This document shows positions 1-7,877 of a stretch of DNA of 34,408 bases, piece after piece (the first letter of the stretch is position 1; each line of letters opens with the position of its first letter). A model generated the notes under the pieces. The model was not told where the DNA came from. It was given only the letters and a program-made list of their open reading frames with translations, and did not search any database. The DNA is from Firmicutes bacterium UBA3572 (GTDB lineage Bacteria; Bacillota; Desulfotomaculia; Desulfotomaculales; Desulforudaceae), in assembly GCA_002375985.1 (NCBI GenBank), contig DFNH01000016.1:1-34408 (forward strand), read 5' to 3'. The position numbers and the translations under genes were made by a program.

Positions 1-97
1 ATTTTATACTGGCCATTAACACAGGGGGTCTTACGACGCGGCAGGATTCACTTTATGTTACGGACTGTTAGGTCGCTCGCACCCTAAAAGGTACTTT

Positions 98-120
98 CCC
101 ACGGCGCTTCGGTGCTGGGA
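98..120. other. UUCG-capped hairpin in the leader region before padR
   Basis: CCCA and GCGC on the left pair with GTGC and TGGG on the right around a TTCG tetraloop, leaving a 2-nt bulge. No U-tract follows, so it is not an obvious terminator. The rest of bases 1-155 shows no gene or RNA that I recognise. Confidence 0.3.
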
Positions 121-160
121 TCTCTCCTCACGCCGGCCGCAGCTTTTTCAGAACGCTATC

Positions 161-189
161 TTGCATTACAATGTTGTCAATGTTATAAT
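161..189 (+). promoter_or_regulatory. Sigma-A type promoter of padR with a 42-bp-spaced direct repeat
   Basis: TTGCAT (161-166) and TATAAT (184-189) are separated by exactly 17 bases, about 55 bp before the padR start. The decamer CTATCTTGCA occurs at 156-165, overlapping the -35, and again at 198-207, downstream of the -10. The repeats are 42 bp apart, about four helical turns. PadR proteins commonly repress their own operon, so these are candidate operators; that role is inference. Confidence 0.6.
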
Positions 190-246
190 TACTCTGACTA
201 TCTTGCAAGACAAGAAACCGCCGCCGGATAAAGAGGTCCGAATGTT

Positions 247-606
247 ATGGAAAAAAGAAGCTCGCAATTGTTGAAGGGGGTGCTCGATATGTGCCTCCTG
301 GCGCTCATTAGCGAAGAACCCTCTTACGGCTACGAAATGGTGCGAAAAATGCAGCAGCGGGGGCTGGAACTGGTCGGCGAAGGCAGTATCTACCCTCTGT
401 TAAGCCGGCTGGAAAAGGCCGGGTACATCGAGGGCTACCTGATGCCCTCCCGGGAAGGTCCCAAGCGCAAGTACTACCGGATACTTCCCGCCGGCCAAGA
501 ACAGTTGCAGGCCTGGGCTGCTGAATGGTTTACCTTCGCCGGCGGCGTCGGAACGGTACTGCGAGCGGCTGGGATTGAAGGGGGGAGCGGGTTTGAAAAA
601 ACTTGA
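247..606 (+). CDS. PadR-family transcriptional regulator
   Basis: This 119-aa protein is a small winged-helix DNA-binding regulator of the PadR type. Residues about 5-85 carry the family signature: LLKGVLDMCLLALI, then a YGYE motif, then GSIYPLLSRLEKAGYIEGY, then the wing with RKYYRI near residues 75-80. The C-terminus is short, as in the PadR subfamily that controls membrane-protein or transporter operons. AAGAGGT lies 10 bases before the ATG. The gene overlaps the start of the following membrane-protein gene, so the two are translated together, and the first probably represses both through the repeats in the promoter. The ligand is not visible from sequence. Confidence 0.9.
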   Translation: MEKRSSQLLKGVLDMCLLALISEEPSYGYEMVRKMQQRGLELVGEGSIYPLLSRLEKAGYIEGYLMPSREGPKRKYYRILPAGQEQLQAWAAEWFTFAGGVGTVLRAAGIEGGSGFEKT

Positions 607-1726
607 TCACCGTGACCGGCCGGACAATGTGGAGGAAGTCGTGGAAAACTGCCTGGCTTACTGGGTATTGAGCGGTCTTCCCCGCCGCCGGGTGGAGGAG
701 ATGAAACTGGAGCTGGAACAGCACCTGCGGGAGGCGCTGGCCGACGGGAAAACGATCGAAGCGGTGGTGGGCACGGACGTCAACGCCTTTGCTGCTGCCT
801 GGGTGCGGGAGGAGCGGGTCTCAAAATCCGTGGGAGAGCATGTGCTGGACTGGAGTTACCTCCTGCTACTTGCCGCCGCGGTGGTCCTGCCGTGGCAGCA
901 CCTGGTACTTTGGACGCCCGCCTTTCCGGTTTACTGGGGGACGCTGGCCGTCGTAGGTCTTATTGCCCTGGGGACTAAAGTGTTATTAAAGCCCGGCGTG
1001 CTGACCGGGGCCTTGTTCCGCGGGCCCCGCCGGTGGCGAAAAATCCTGATGATTGCTGCCGTTTGGGTCGGTGTGACAGCCGTTTTTGTCTTCCTGCAGA
1101 TCTTTTCCAGCCGGTCGGCGGTTCTCTTTTACTGGCCCTGGCCGGCGACGGTGGTGCTCCTGGCGGTCACCGGCATCGTCGTCTGGATCGCTCTTCGGGG
1201 TGATCCGACGCGGCTCCTGCCGCCGGATGAAGAAGTCAGGGCCAACACGCCGGAGGCTGCCCGGTCCATCGCTGAAAAGTGCTGGCGCGTCTGGGTAAAG
1301 GTCGGGCCCCACATCCTGGTATGGGGGGTGGCCGCCAATCTGTACCTTACTGGGGCTTCCGTACGTGAGGGACCAAGTATAGAAACCAGTATTGAGATAT
1401 TGCTATTGCTGTTACTGTTTTGGATGGTGGTCATACCAGCGAATCTGATTTGGGCCGAGGATGATATGTTCCGGCAACTGGCGTGGGGAGTGCTGCCATT
1501 TGCTTACTGGTCAGTATTGTTTCATCTGGCCGGTGTTTTGCCGCCCGGTGATAAAGAACTGCTTCTGAAGACGCTGATGGTTTTGCTGGTGCTGCTGTTG
1601 GCGCTCGGTGCTTACCGGTTTTACCGGAAAAGATGGCGCTTTCTGTTCTGGTTTTACCTTGTAATGGCAGTCTTGTATGCGGCAACCCTATCCATCAGGT
1701 GGTCGGACTTTGCTCCTTTTTGGTAG
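593..1726 (+). CDS. PadR-linked multi-pass membrane protein with N-terminal helical (HAAS-like) domain
   Basis: The protein is 377 aa. Its first ~75 residues form a soluble helical domain (around VEEMKLELEQHLREAL) of the kind found in proteins encoded next to PadR regulators, where the domain is thought to transmit a signal between membrane protein and regulator. About nine hydrophobic segments follow, for example near residues 85-105, 150-170 and 315-335. I chose TTG at 593 because AAGGGGGGAG lies just upstream. It overlaps the padR stop, which implies translational coupling. An upstream TTG at 575 is in frame but lacks a ribosome site. The substrate or signal is unknown. Confidence 0.75.
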   Translation: MKKLDHRDRPDNVEEVVENCLAYWVLSGLPRRRVEEMKLELEQHLREALADGKTIEAVVGTDVNAFAAAWVREERVSKSVGEHVLDWSYLLLLAAAVVLPWQHLVLWTPAFPVYWGTLAVVGLIALGTKVLLKPGVLTGALFRGPRRWRKILMIAAVWVGVTAVFVFLQIFSSRSAVLFYWPWPATVVLLAVTGIVVWIALRGDPTRLLPPDEEVRANTPEAARSIAEKCWRVWVKVGPHILVWGVAANLYLTGASVREGPSIETSIEILLLLLLFWMVVIPANLIWAEDDMFRQLAWGVLPFAYWSVLFHLAGVLPPGDKELLLKTLMVLLVLLLALGAYRFYRKRWRFLFWFYLVMAVLYAATLSIRWSDFAPFW

Positions 1727-1812
1727 CTCTTTTGTGCCGTGCTGATCCCTGTTCAGAACACTTTCCTGTTGTGTTCCGGCGCGCCTTTTTCAGGCGGGAG
1801 TCTGCACCCTTC

Positions 1813-1839
1813 AGGCCGGAATGCATATTTCGGCCTTTA
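1813..1839 (+). terminator. Terminator-like hairpin after the padR operon
   Basis: AGGCCG (1813-1818) pairs with CGGCCT (1831-1836), with further AAT/ATT pairing inside the loop, followed by TTTAC. It lies 87 bp beyond the membrane-protein stop. The T-run is short. Nothing else is recognised in 1727-1884. Confidence 0.4.
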
Positions 1840-1884
1840 CCCGGGGCAGAGCTGCCTGGCACTGGCATAACCTTCTCAATTAAT

Positions 1885-2664
1885 TTAACTATCCTTTAGG
1901 ATCCGGTCGGTATCCTCGCAGTTCTTGGCTCCCGCCAGGCGCAGCTCGACCACCAGCCTTTGCTGGAGCGTCTCAAAACACCGTTCGATACGACCCTTGG
2001 CCTGCGGGGAGAGGGCGGGGAGGGATATGCTGGATATCCAGCTCGTTCAGGAGGCGGCCGATTTGAGTGAGGGAGCGTATGGCCAAGCAGTTGTCGAAAT
2101 CCTCGGTGAGCCGGAAGAGGGCGACCAGGATCTGGCCGGTGGCGTCGTCGAGGGCACAGAGCAAGGTGAGTTTTGGTCCCCGGCCTTCGAGCCAGTCATG
2201 GGGGTTGGCGTCGATCTGGACCAGCATGCCGACCTGCGGTTTACGCGGGCGGCGGTGGGATTTGGGCGGCTTGTGTTTTCTGGGGCTGCGGATACCGGCC
2301 GCCTTCAGGATACGCCCGACGGAAGATGGGCAAAGATACCTTCATGCTCGCCGAAAAGCTCGCTGAGGAACGTGTGGTTGCATCCCCTGTACTTGATTTG
2401 GGCAAGCTGCAGGACCTTCTTCCGAACGTCGCCTGGAATCGCGTGGGCCGGTTTACGGCCACGATTGCTATGAGCTAACCCCGCAGCACCATGCTCAAGG
2501 AATTTCTTCTTTAGCCGTTTGGTGTGGCGTTCACTGAGCCCGAGAACCAAAGCCGCTTCTTGGATGGCAAGGTGGCCATCTACTACCCGCTGCAAAACAA
2601 GCGCTTTATTCCATTCAGACGGCGACAATGTCACCATCACCCCGCTCATAGGTGACATTTTCAC
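1885..2664 (-). pseudogene. Broken ISNCY-like DDE transposase
   Basis: Read from 2664 downwards, the first ~115 residues are an intact helix-turn-helix region (GLSERHTKRLKKKFLEHG). Near 2320 the frame breaks and continues one frame over as VGRILKAAGIRSPRKHKPPK, running into MLVQIDANPHDWLEGR with the first catalytic Asp. The stretch that should hold the second catalytic Asp (the YTDRHS-type motif) is deleted. Near 2020 the frame shifts again to PQAKGRIERCFETLQQRL, carrying the GRIER glutamate, and reading stops at 1885 with the usual C-terminus missing. Two frameshifts, an internal deletion and a 3' truncation mean no active transposase can be made. Confidence 0.85.
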
Positions 2665-2693
2665 AGACTTATTTCAAGGTGACAATATCACAG
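2621..2693. repeat. Outer end of the dead insertion sequence with three GTGACA-type repeats
   Basis: Three related 15-mers follow one another: GGCGACAATGTCACC at 2621, GGTGACATTTTCACA at 2651 and GGTGACAATATCACA at 2678. They are spaced 30 and 27 bp apart. Each is a partial palindrome (GTGACA...TCAC) and they sit just upstream of the transposase start, as expected of a terminal and subterminal transposase-binding array. The outermost copy recurs exactly, inverted, at 21121-21136. Confidence 0.6.
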
Positions 2694-2719
2694 TCCGATG
2701 ACACGCGATCTAAATCCGG

Positions 2720-2748
2720 TTGACTTTTGTAATGTGTTGTTTTATACT
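2720..2748 (+). promoter_or_regulatory. Promoter of tRNA-Ala
   Basis: TTGACT (2720-2725), a 17-base spacer and TATACT (2743-2748) end 12 bases before the tRNA. This is a near-consensus sigma-A promoter. Confidence 0.75.
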
Positions 2749-2760
2749 GTAGGTTGTGAT

Positions 2761-2835
2761 GGGGCTGTGGCGCAGTGGGAGCGCGCTACCTTGGCATGGT
2801 AGAGGCCGCGGGTTCAATCCCCGCCAGCTCCACCA
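2761..2835 (+). tRNA. tRNA-Ala (anticodon GGC), CCA encoded
   Basis: A full cloverleaf is visible. The acceptor GGGGCTG pairs with CAGCTCC, the anticodon stem CTACC/GGTAG encloses the loop TTGGCAT (anticodon GGC, reading GCC), and the T arm GCGGG-TTCAATC-CCCGC follows. Discriminator A2832 is followed by a genome-encoded CCA. Confidence 0.95.
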
Positions 2836-2847
2836 TCAGACCGATAC

Positions 2848-2880
2848 TAAAGCCTTGCATCCGAAGGGGTGGGGGCTTTA
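2848..2880 (+). terminator. Possible weak terminator after tRNA-Ala
   Basis: TAAAGCC (2848-2854) pairs with GGCTTTA (2874-2880) around a 19-base loop, followed by TTAG. It lacks a real U-tract, so termination is uncertain. Confidence 0.35.
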
Positions 2881-2919
2881 TTAGTTTGGGTAGAAGTTTA
2901 AGGTAGGCCGCGCTTTCGT

Positions 2920-2948
2920 TTGAATCCGGCCGGACAAACTGCTAAGAT
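2920..2948 (+). promoter_or_regulatory. Probable leuS promoter
   Basis: TTGAAT (2920-2925), 17 bases, then TAAGAT (2943-2948). It lies about 35 bp before the leuS GTG. The leader is too short for a T-box and none is seen. Confidence 0.5.
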
Positions 2949-2983
2949 GAATTGAGGAATGATATTATACGGAGGTTCCTGCT

Positions 2984-5464
2984 GTGGAAGAAAAATATGC
3001 TTTCGCTGAGATCGAGGAGAAATGGCGGCGGCGTTGGGAACAGGATGGCCTGTACCACGTTCATGATTTCTCGGAACGCCCCAAATACTATTGCCTCGAG
3101 ATGTTTCCCTATCCGTCCGGCCACCTGCACATGGGGCACGTACGCAATTACGCCATCGGGGATGTCATCGCCCGGTTTAAAACGATGCGCGGTTACGATG
3201 TTCTCCACCCGATGGGTTGGGACGCTTTCGGCCTGCCGGCCGAGAATGCGGCCATCAAGCACGGTGTGCCTCCCGCCCGCTGGACGTGGGACAACATCCG
3301 TACTATGCGGGGCCAGCTCAAACTCCTCGGGGTCAGCTACGACTGGCGGCGGGAATTTGCCACCTGCCACCCCGGTTATTACCGCTGGACACAGTGGCTG
3401 TTCCTGCAGTTGTACCACCGGGGCTTGGCTTACAAAGCCAAGGCGCCGGTTAATTGGTGTCCCTCTTGTGCGACCGTGCTGGCCAACGAACAGGTGGTAG
3501 CCGGGGCTTGTGAGCGCTGCAAAACCGCGGTGGAACGGCGGGAGTTAGAGCAGTGGTTTTTCCGGATTACCGCCTACGCCGAACGCCTGCTGCGCGACCT
3601 GAATAAACTGGGCGGTTGGCCGGAGAAGGTCAAGGTTATGCAGGAAAACTGGATCGGCCGCAGCGAAGGTGCGGAAATCAGCTTTCCCATTGTAGGCACG
3701 GACGAGCAAATCAAGGTGTTTACCACCCGGCCGGACACACTCGGCGGGGTGACCTATATGGCCATCGCGCCGGAACACCCGCTTTGTGGCCGGGTGGCTG
3801 CTCCGGAGTACCGGGCGGCGGTAGACGCCTTTGTGGAGCGGGCCCGGCGCTTAAGCGAACTGGAACGGACGGCCGGTGAACACGAGAAGGAGGGCGTCTT
3901 CACCGGGGCTTACTGCCTGAACCCCTTAAACGGAGAAGCGGTGCCCATATTCGTGGCCAACTACGTCCTGATGGAGTACGGCACCGGCTGCGTCATGGGT
4001 GTGCCGGCACACGACCAGCGGGATTTTGAATACGCCCGCAAGTACGGGCTGCCGGTCCGGGTTGTTATCCAGCCCGAAGGCGAGCCCTTGGACGGGGAGA
4101 CGATGGCCGAAGCCTACACCGGGCCGGGGCACCTGGTGAATACTGGAGAATTTAACGGTTTGCCAAACGTACAGGCCATGGCTGAGATTACCGCCTACCT
4201 GGAATCCAGAGGCGCCGCTCGGCACCAGGTCCAGTACCGGTTGCGAGACTGGCTGATCTCCCGGCAGCGCTACTGGGGAGCACCGATCCCGATTGTTTAC
4301 TGCGCGGACTGCGGCACGGTGCCGGTGCCCGAGTCCGCCCTGCCGGTGTTGCTTCCCGAGGACGTGGCCTTTAAGCCTACCGGCAGCTCGCCGCTTTTGG
4401 ATCTGCCGGAATTCGTGAACACCGTTTGCCCAAGATGTGGGCGACCGGCACGGCGGGAGACCGACACTATGGACACCTTTATGTGTTCGTCCTGGTATTA
4501 CTTCCGCTTCACCAGCCCACGGGAGGAGAACGCTCCTTGGGACCGAGACCGGGTCGACCGCTGGTTGCCGGTGGACCAGTATATCGGTGGGGTAGAACAC
4601 GCCGTCCTGCACCTGTTGTACTCCCGCTTTTTTACTAAGTTTCTCTATGACATTGGGTTGGTCGGGATTGAAGAACCCTTCACCAATCTTTTGACCCAGG
4701 GTATGGTCCTAAAAGACGGGGCGAAGATGTCCAAGTCCAAAGGCAACGTGGTCAGCCCGGAGGACATCTTGGCCCGGTACGGGGCGGACACCACCAGGCT
4801 GTTCGTTCTCTTCGCGACCCCGCCCGAACGAGACTTGGAGTGGTCCGACCAGGGAGTGGAGGGTTGCTACCGGTTTCTCCAACGGGTCTGGCGCCTGGTT
4901 ACTTCGGTGCTGACCGAGATCCGGGATGTTCCGGCAGTGCCTGCGCGGGACCTGGTCGGGGTGAACCGAAGTATGCGCCGGCTGACCCACCAGACTGTCA
5001 AGAAGGTCACCGTGGATATTGAAACCAGGTTCAACTTTAATACCGCCATCAGTGCGACCATGGAATTGGTGAACGGAATGTACCAGTTCCGGGACCGGGT
5101 GTCGGCGGTGGACCGCGACCCTGCGGTGATGCGGGAAGCGGTGGAGAAGCTATTGCTTTTGTTAGCACCGTTTGCGCCCTTCCTGACGGAGGAGTTATGG
5201 GCACGCTTGGGGCATACGGAGAGCATCCACAAGGAACCCTGGCCGGAATATGATCCGGAACTGCTTGTGGAAGACCAGGTGGAGATCGTGGTCCAGATCA
5301 ACGGCCGGGTACGGAGTCGGATGACGCTGCCGGCGAACATCAGCGCGGCCGAGATGCGGGAGGCCGTCCTGGAGCAGCCGCGCATCCGGGAGCTGGTCGC
5401 CGGGAAGGAGATCCAGAAGATTATCCCGGTACCGGGCAAGCTAGTGAACATCGTCATACGCTAA
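2984..5464 (+). CDS. leuS: Leucyl-tRNA synthetase
   Basis: This cytoplasmic class I aminoacyl-tRNA synthetase (826 aa, normal bacterial length) charges tRNA-Leu. The HIGH-type motif is HMGH at residues 49-52, within YPSGHLHMGHVRNY, and KMSKS is at 581-585. Between them lie paired Cys motifs (WCPSC...CERC near 157-180) and a CP1 editing domain near residues 220-415 (TTRPDTLGG, then GTGCVMGVPAHDQRD). A second Cys-pair segment (CADCG...CPRCG) precedes DTMDTFMCSSWYY. The C-terminal anticodon-binding domain ends with the usual VNIVIR-type tail. The start is GTG at 2984 with GGAGG eight bases upstream. Confidence 0.97.
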   Translation: MEEKYAFAEIEEKWRRRWEQDGLYHVHDFSERPKYYCLEMFPYPSGHLHMGHVRNYAIGDVIARFKTMRGYDVLHPMGWDAFGLPAENAAIKHGVPPARWTWDNIRTMRGQLKLLGVSYDWRREFATCHPGYYRWTQWLFLQLYHRGLAYKAKAPVNWCPSCATVLANEQVVAGACERCKTAVERRELEQWFFRITAYAERLLRDLNKLGGWPEKVKVMQENWIGRSEGAEISFPIVGTDEQIKVFTTRPDTLGGVTYMAIAPEHPLCGRVAAPEYRAAVDAFVERARRLSELERTAGEHEKEGVFTGAYCLNPLNGEAVPIFVANYVLMEYGTGCVMGVPAHDQRDFEYARKYGLPVRVVIQPEGEPLDGETMAEAYTGPGHLVNTGEFNGLPNVQAMAEITAYLESRGAARHQVQYRLRDWLISRQRYWGAPIPIVYCADCGTVPVPESALPVLLPEDVAFKPTGSSPLLDLPEFVNTVCPRCGRPARRETDTMDTFMCSSWYYFRFTSPREENAPWDRDRVDRWLPVDQYIGGVEHAVLHLLYSRFFTKFLYDIGLVGIEEPFTNLLTQGMVLKDGAKMSKSKGNVVSPEDILARYGADTTRLFVLFATPPERDLEWSDQGVEGCYRFLQRVWRLVTSVLTEIRDVPAVPARDLVGVNRSMRRLTHQTVKKVTVDIETRFNFNTAISATMELVNGMYQFRDRVSAVDRDPAVMREAVEKLLLLLAPFAPFLTEELWARLGHTESIHKEPWPEYDPELLVEDQVEIVVQINGRVRSRMTLPANISAAEMREAVLEQPRIRELVAGKEIQKIIPVPGKLVNIVIR

Positions 5465-5503
5465 AAGGGATGTTATAAGGCGTTTGCCGGCGGAGGTGAG
5501 GTC

Positions 5504-5809
5504 GTGGGCGGAGAAAAAGAGGATCGTTCTTTTTCCCCGCAGCCTAATCCCAGGCAACTGGATATCCTGCTGTTTCTCAATTTGGTTGGACCCGCGGATG
5601 AGGGCGACGTGGCCTACGGCCTTCGGCTAGAACCGCAGGACCTTGCCCGGATTCCGGACGGTTTCCGGGACATGGCCCGAGAATTTGTGGCCCGCCAAGA
5701 GTTAGAAGCTCTGCACCGGATGGGCCTGGTGACCAGCGACGGAGTGGTCTGGGAACTGACCGCCCGGGGCCGGCAAGCGCTCCAGGCGCTGGAGGCGTCG
5801 TCCCCGTAG
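5504..5809 (+). CDS. Small winged-helix-like hypothetical protein
   Basis: A 101-aa protein I cannot assign to a named family. Its layout resembles a minimal winged helix: a helix around RQLDILLFLNLVGPADEGDVAYGL, a long central helix (FRDMAREFVARQELEALHRMGLV), then a strand-turn-strand WELTARGRQAL like the wing of MarR/PadR-type domains. It starts at GTG 5504 behind GGAGGTGAGG, 40 bp after leuS, so it is probably co-transcribed. It could be a regulator, but no ligand domain is present and the function is unknown. Confidence 0.7.
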   Translation: MGGEKEDRSFSPQPNPRQLDILLFLNLVGPADEGDVAYGLRLEPQDLARIPDGFRDMAREFVARQELEALHRMGLVTSDGVVWELTARGRQALQALEASSP

Positions 5810-5837
5810 CCCTTTGCGCCGGCCGGCGGGCGTCGTC

Positions 5838-5865
5838 TTGACAAGGGTGACCGTTGTGCTACAAT
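5838..5865 (+). promoter_or_regulatory. Promoter of tRNA-Thr
   Basis: TTGACA (5838-5843), a 16-base spacer, then TACAAT (5860-5865), 24 bases before the tRNA. The -35 is a perfect consensus. Confidence 0.7.
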
Positions 5866-5889
5866 AATACCGGCAGTATGGTGCCATGC

Positions 5890-5964
5890 GCTGGTGTGGC
5901 TCAGTGGTAGAGCAGCTGATTCGTAATCAGCAGGTCGTCGGTTCGAATCCGACCACCAGCTCCA
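5890..5964 (+). tRNA. tRNA-Thr (anticodon CGT), CCA encoded
   Basis: The acceptor GCTGGTG pairs with CACCAGC. The anticodon stem CTGAT/ATCAG encloses loop TCGTA within TTCGTAA, giving anticodon CGT, which reads ACG. The T arm contains GGTTCGAATCC. Discriminator T is followed by a genome-encoded CCA at 5962-5964. Confidence 0.95.
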
Positions 5965-5975
5965 TAAGAAAAGGC

Positions 5976-6010
5976 AAACCTCCGGGCGTATGGGTCCGGA
6001 GGTTTTTGTT
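5976..6010 (+). terminator. Rho-independent terminator after tRNA-Thr
   Basis: AAACCTCCGG (5976-5985) pairs perfectly with CCGGAGGTTT (5996-6005) around a 10-base loop, followed by TTTGTTCCTT. Confidence 0.85.
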
Positions 6011-6041
6011 CCTTAAAGAATCAACCTTCCGCCGATCCAGC

Positions 6042-6069
6042 TAAAGGAAATTAAAATAAGCGGCGAGAA
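6042..6069 (+). promoter_or_regulatory. Weak sigma-28-like motif before the FliK-like gene
   Basis: TAAAGGAA (6042-6049), 12 bases, then GGCGAGAA (6062-6069). It resembles TAAAGTTT-N11-GCCGATAA loosely, with one extra spacer base, as does the motif before flgM. It is suggestive only because the downstream gene is flagellar-like. Confidence 0.25.
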
Positions 6070-6108
6070 TTAAGTTTAGGTGTAGAATGGCGAAGGCGGT
6101 GGGTCCGG

Positions 6109-7053
6109 GTGGTGAAACCGATTCAGCCGGTCGCTGGCGGTACCGGACAGCATCTGTTTCGGGACCTGGCCCCCGGGCAAGTGGTGCGCCTGCAGTTGGT
6201 AGAACCGGGAATAAACGGGGCGATTGTCAGTCTGGGCGGCCGCTTGTACCGGGCGGTAGGGTTGTTGCCGGCACGCCAGGGACAGTACTTCTGGGCGTGG
6301 GTCGAAAAAGTGGGTTCCGAACAAATCACCGTCCGGCACATTGCACCGGTGCAACCCGGGCGGGACGGGGTGTCCGCCGTCGACCTGGCCCGTGTTTTGG
6401 GTCTGCCGCCGGGTGCGGAGACCGAGCAGGTGTTACGGGAGTTGCTGCGGTGGGGACTGCCTGTGGACCGGGAAACGGTGCTACGTCTTCTGGCCGTGGG
6501 CCGTGCGTTGCCGCAGGCCGGGTGCGAAGGCTTCTGGCCGGCCCTGGTCTGGCTGCAGACGCGGGAGCTGCCTTCCCGCACCGGGGCGCTGAGTAAAATC
6601 CTGTCCTATTTGTTGGGTTGGCCCGAAGCCGCACCTGAAGGGCAGGAACTGCTAAACCAGTCCGGCTTCCGTCCGGGACGGGAACAAGTGCTGACGTTGA
6701 CCCTAAACGGTGGCGAACGTCTGCAGGGTGAATTATATGTGATCATTCCCGGTGGTGGGCCGGAGCACGGCGTTGGGACAAGGGTAGTGCTGCACTTTCG
6801 CTCCGGGGTGGGGGACGATTTTTGGGTTGTCCTCGGTTTTGAGGCGGACGGACTGACGGGGCGGGTTGTTACAGATCGGGAAACCAGGGCCGCCCTTTTT
6901 CGTGAAAAGGTGTCATTGCTGGAAGAAGGTCTGGCCGATCTCGGATACCGGGTGCACCCATTTGCGGTAGAGACCCGCCGGGTGAACTCGGTGGTCGATT
7001 TGCTGTCCGGGGGTGAGGTGGCCGCTTATCTGCCCCTGGACGTGCGGGTGTAG
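6109..7053 (+). CDS. FliK-like protein (flagellar hook-length control C-terminal domain)
   Basis: A 314-aa protein. The C-terminal third (about residues 205-300) has the arrangement of the Flg_hook domain: an LQGELYVIIPGG strand, then DDFWVVLGFEADGLTGRVVT, then RAALFREKVSLLEEGLADLGYRVHPFAV, which matches the strand-helix pattern closing FliK. The N-terminal part is leucine-rich and unlike known domains. It lies directly before a FlhB-C-like gene and close to an RNase H gene. The same neighbourhood exists in Bacillus subtilis, where ylqG and ylqH flank rnhB. Two GTG codons (6109 and 6112) are possible starts. A true hook-length role is not proven by position outside the main flagellar cluster. 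Confidence 0.65.
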   Translation: MVKPIQPVAGGTGQHLFRDLAPGQVVRLQLVEPGINGAIVSLGGRLYRAVGLLPARQGQYFWAWVEKVGSEQITVRHIAPVQPGRDGVSAVDLARVLGLPPGAETEQVLRELLRWGLPVDRETVLRLLAVGRALPQAGCEGFWPALVWLQTRELPSRTGALSKILSYLLGWPEAAPEGQELLNQSGFRPGREQVLTLTLNGGERLQGELYVIIPGGGPEHGVGTRVVLHFRSGVGDDFWVVLGFEADGLTGRVVTDRETRAALFREKVSLLEEGLADLGYRVHPFAVETRRVNSVVDLLSGGEVAAYLPLDVRV

Positions 7054-7060
7054 TGGGGTG

Positions 7061-7429
7061 ATGGCTTTGACGGACGGCGAGAAGCCCGGAGCTGGCGGTA
7101 TAAAAGGGCGGACGGTTCCCAGGGCGGCCGCGGCCCTCCGGTACAACGCCGGGGAGGATGCGGTGCCCCGGGTGGTGGCGGCCGGTCGGGGTCGGCTGGC
7201 GGTTCAGATTGAGGAGTTGGCCCGTGCCGCCGGCGTGCCGGTGTATCAAGATCCGCAGCTGGCCTGGACCTTAACCGGACTGGGTCTGAACCGCGAGATT
7301 GGACCTGAACTCTACCAAGTGGTGGCCCAGGTGATCGCCTGGGTATATTATCTTGAGGATTACCGGAAGCCGGCTGCGTCCGGCAAGACTGGAAATCGGG
7401 GCGAGGGGGATAGACGGGAGAGTGAATGA
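7061..7429 (+). CDS. FlhB C-terminal-like small protein (FlhX/YlqH type)
   Basis: This 122-aa protein matches the cytoplasmic C-terminal domain of the export-switch protein FlhB: AAALRYNAGEDAVPRVVAAG, then the GVPVYQDPQLAWTL segment, then a helix ending VVAQVIAWVYYL. It has no membrane part and lacks the NPTH autocleavage motif seen in full FlhB, so it cannot switch by cleavage. Stand-alone copies like YlqH or FlhX can partly replace the FlhB C-domain in some bacteria. I chose ATG 7061, 7 bases after the FliK-like stop; an upstream in-frame start would sit inside that gene. The pair probably forms one operon and may assist export specificity. Confidence 0.8.
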   Translation: MALTDGEKPGAGGIKGRTVPRAAAALRYNAGEDAVPRVVAAGRGRLAVQIEELARAAGVPVYQDPQLAWTLTGLGLNREIGPELYQVVAQVIAWVYYLEDYRKPAASGKTGNRGEGDRRESE

Positions 7430-7877
7430 AGTCGTAATCTACACAGACGGGGCATGTTCCGGCAATCCGGGGCCGGGCGGTTGGGCGGCGGTGATCCTTG
7501 AAGGCGGATCCCGCCGCGAGATTTCCGGTTCCGAGGCTAGAACCACCAATCAGCGGATGGAACTCCTGGCGGCGATCGAAGCGCTGCGGGCGCTGGGAGA
7601 GACACCGCGCCGGGTTACGCTTTACAGTGATTCGGCTTACCTGGTGAACTGCTTTCGGGATCGGTGGTACGAACGCTGGCAACGTAACGGCTGGCGGAAC
7701 GCCAAAAATGAGCTTGTACAGAACCGTGAACTGTGGGAGGAATTGCTGCGGCTCAGCCGGCGGCACCAGGTGCAGTTCCGGAAGGTCAAGGGACACGCCG
7801 CGAATGAGTATAACAACCGGGCCGACGCCCTGGCGCGGGCGGCGGTCACGGGCGGCGGTGCACAGCGCGCTTTTTAG
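7422..7877 (+). CDS. rnhA: Ribonuclease HI
   Basis: This 151-aa enzyme cuts the RNA strand of RNA-DNA hybrids in the cytoplasm. The four carboxylates and the helper histidine are all present: D9 (YTDGACSGNPG), E47 (MELLAA), D70 (YSDSAY), H125 (KGHA) and D135 (RADALA). Length and spacing are close to E. coli RNase HI, including the basic WRNAKNE segment. The start is GTG 7422, overlapping the previous stop by 8 bases. An earlier in-frame start would add 23 residues unlike the family. Confidence 0.95.
   Translation: MNEVVIYTDGACSGNPGPGGWAAVILEGGSRREISGSEARTTNQRMELLAAIEALRALGETPRRVTLYSDSAYLVNCFRDRWYERWQRNGWRNAKNELVQNRELWEELLRLSRRHQVQFRKVKGHAANEYNNRADALARAAVTGGGAQRAF

Noticed and set aside
2836..2983. 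T-box leader upstream of leuS
   Set aside because: Only 148 bp, no T-box sequence or specifier stem-loop, and a simple promoter with a short leader is present.
3926..4612. Long open frame of 228 codons antisense to leuS
   Set aside because: It mirrors the codon pattern of leuS in G+C-rich DNA. The translation is Gly/Val/His/Pro-rich with no known domain and no ribosome site.
7026..7796. 256-codon minus-strand frame over flhB-like and rnhA
   Set aside because: Proline/arginine-rich shadow of two well-supported genes.
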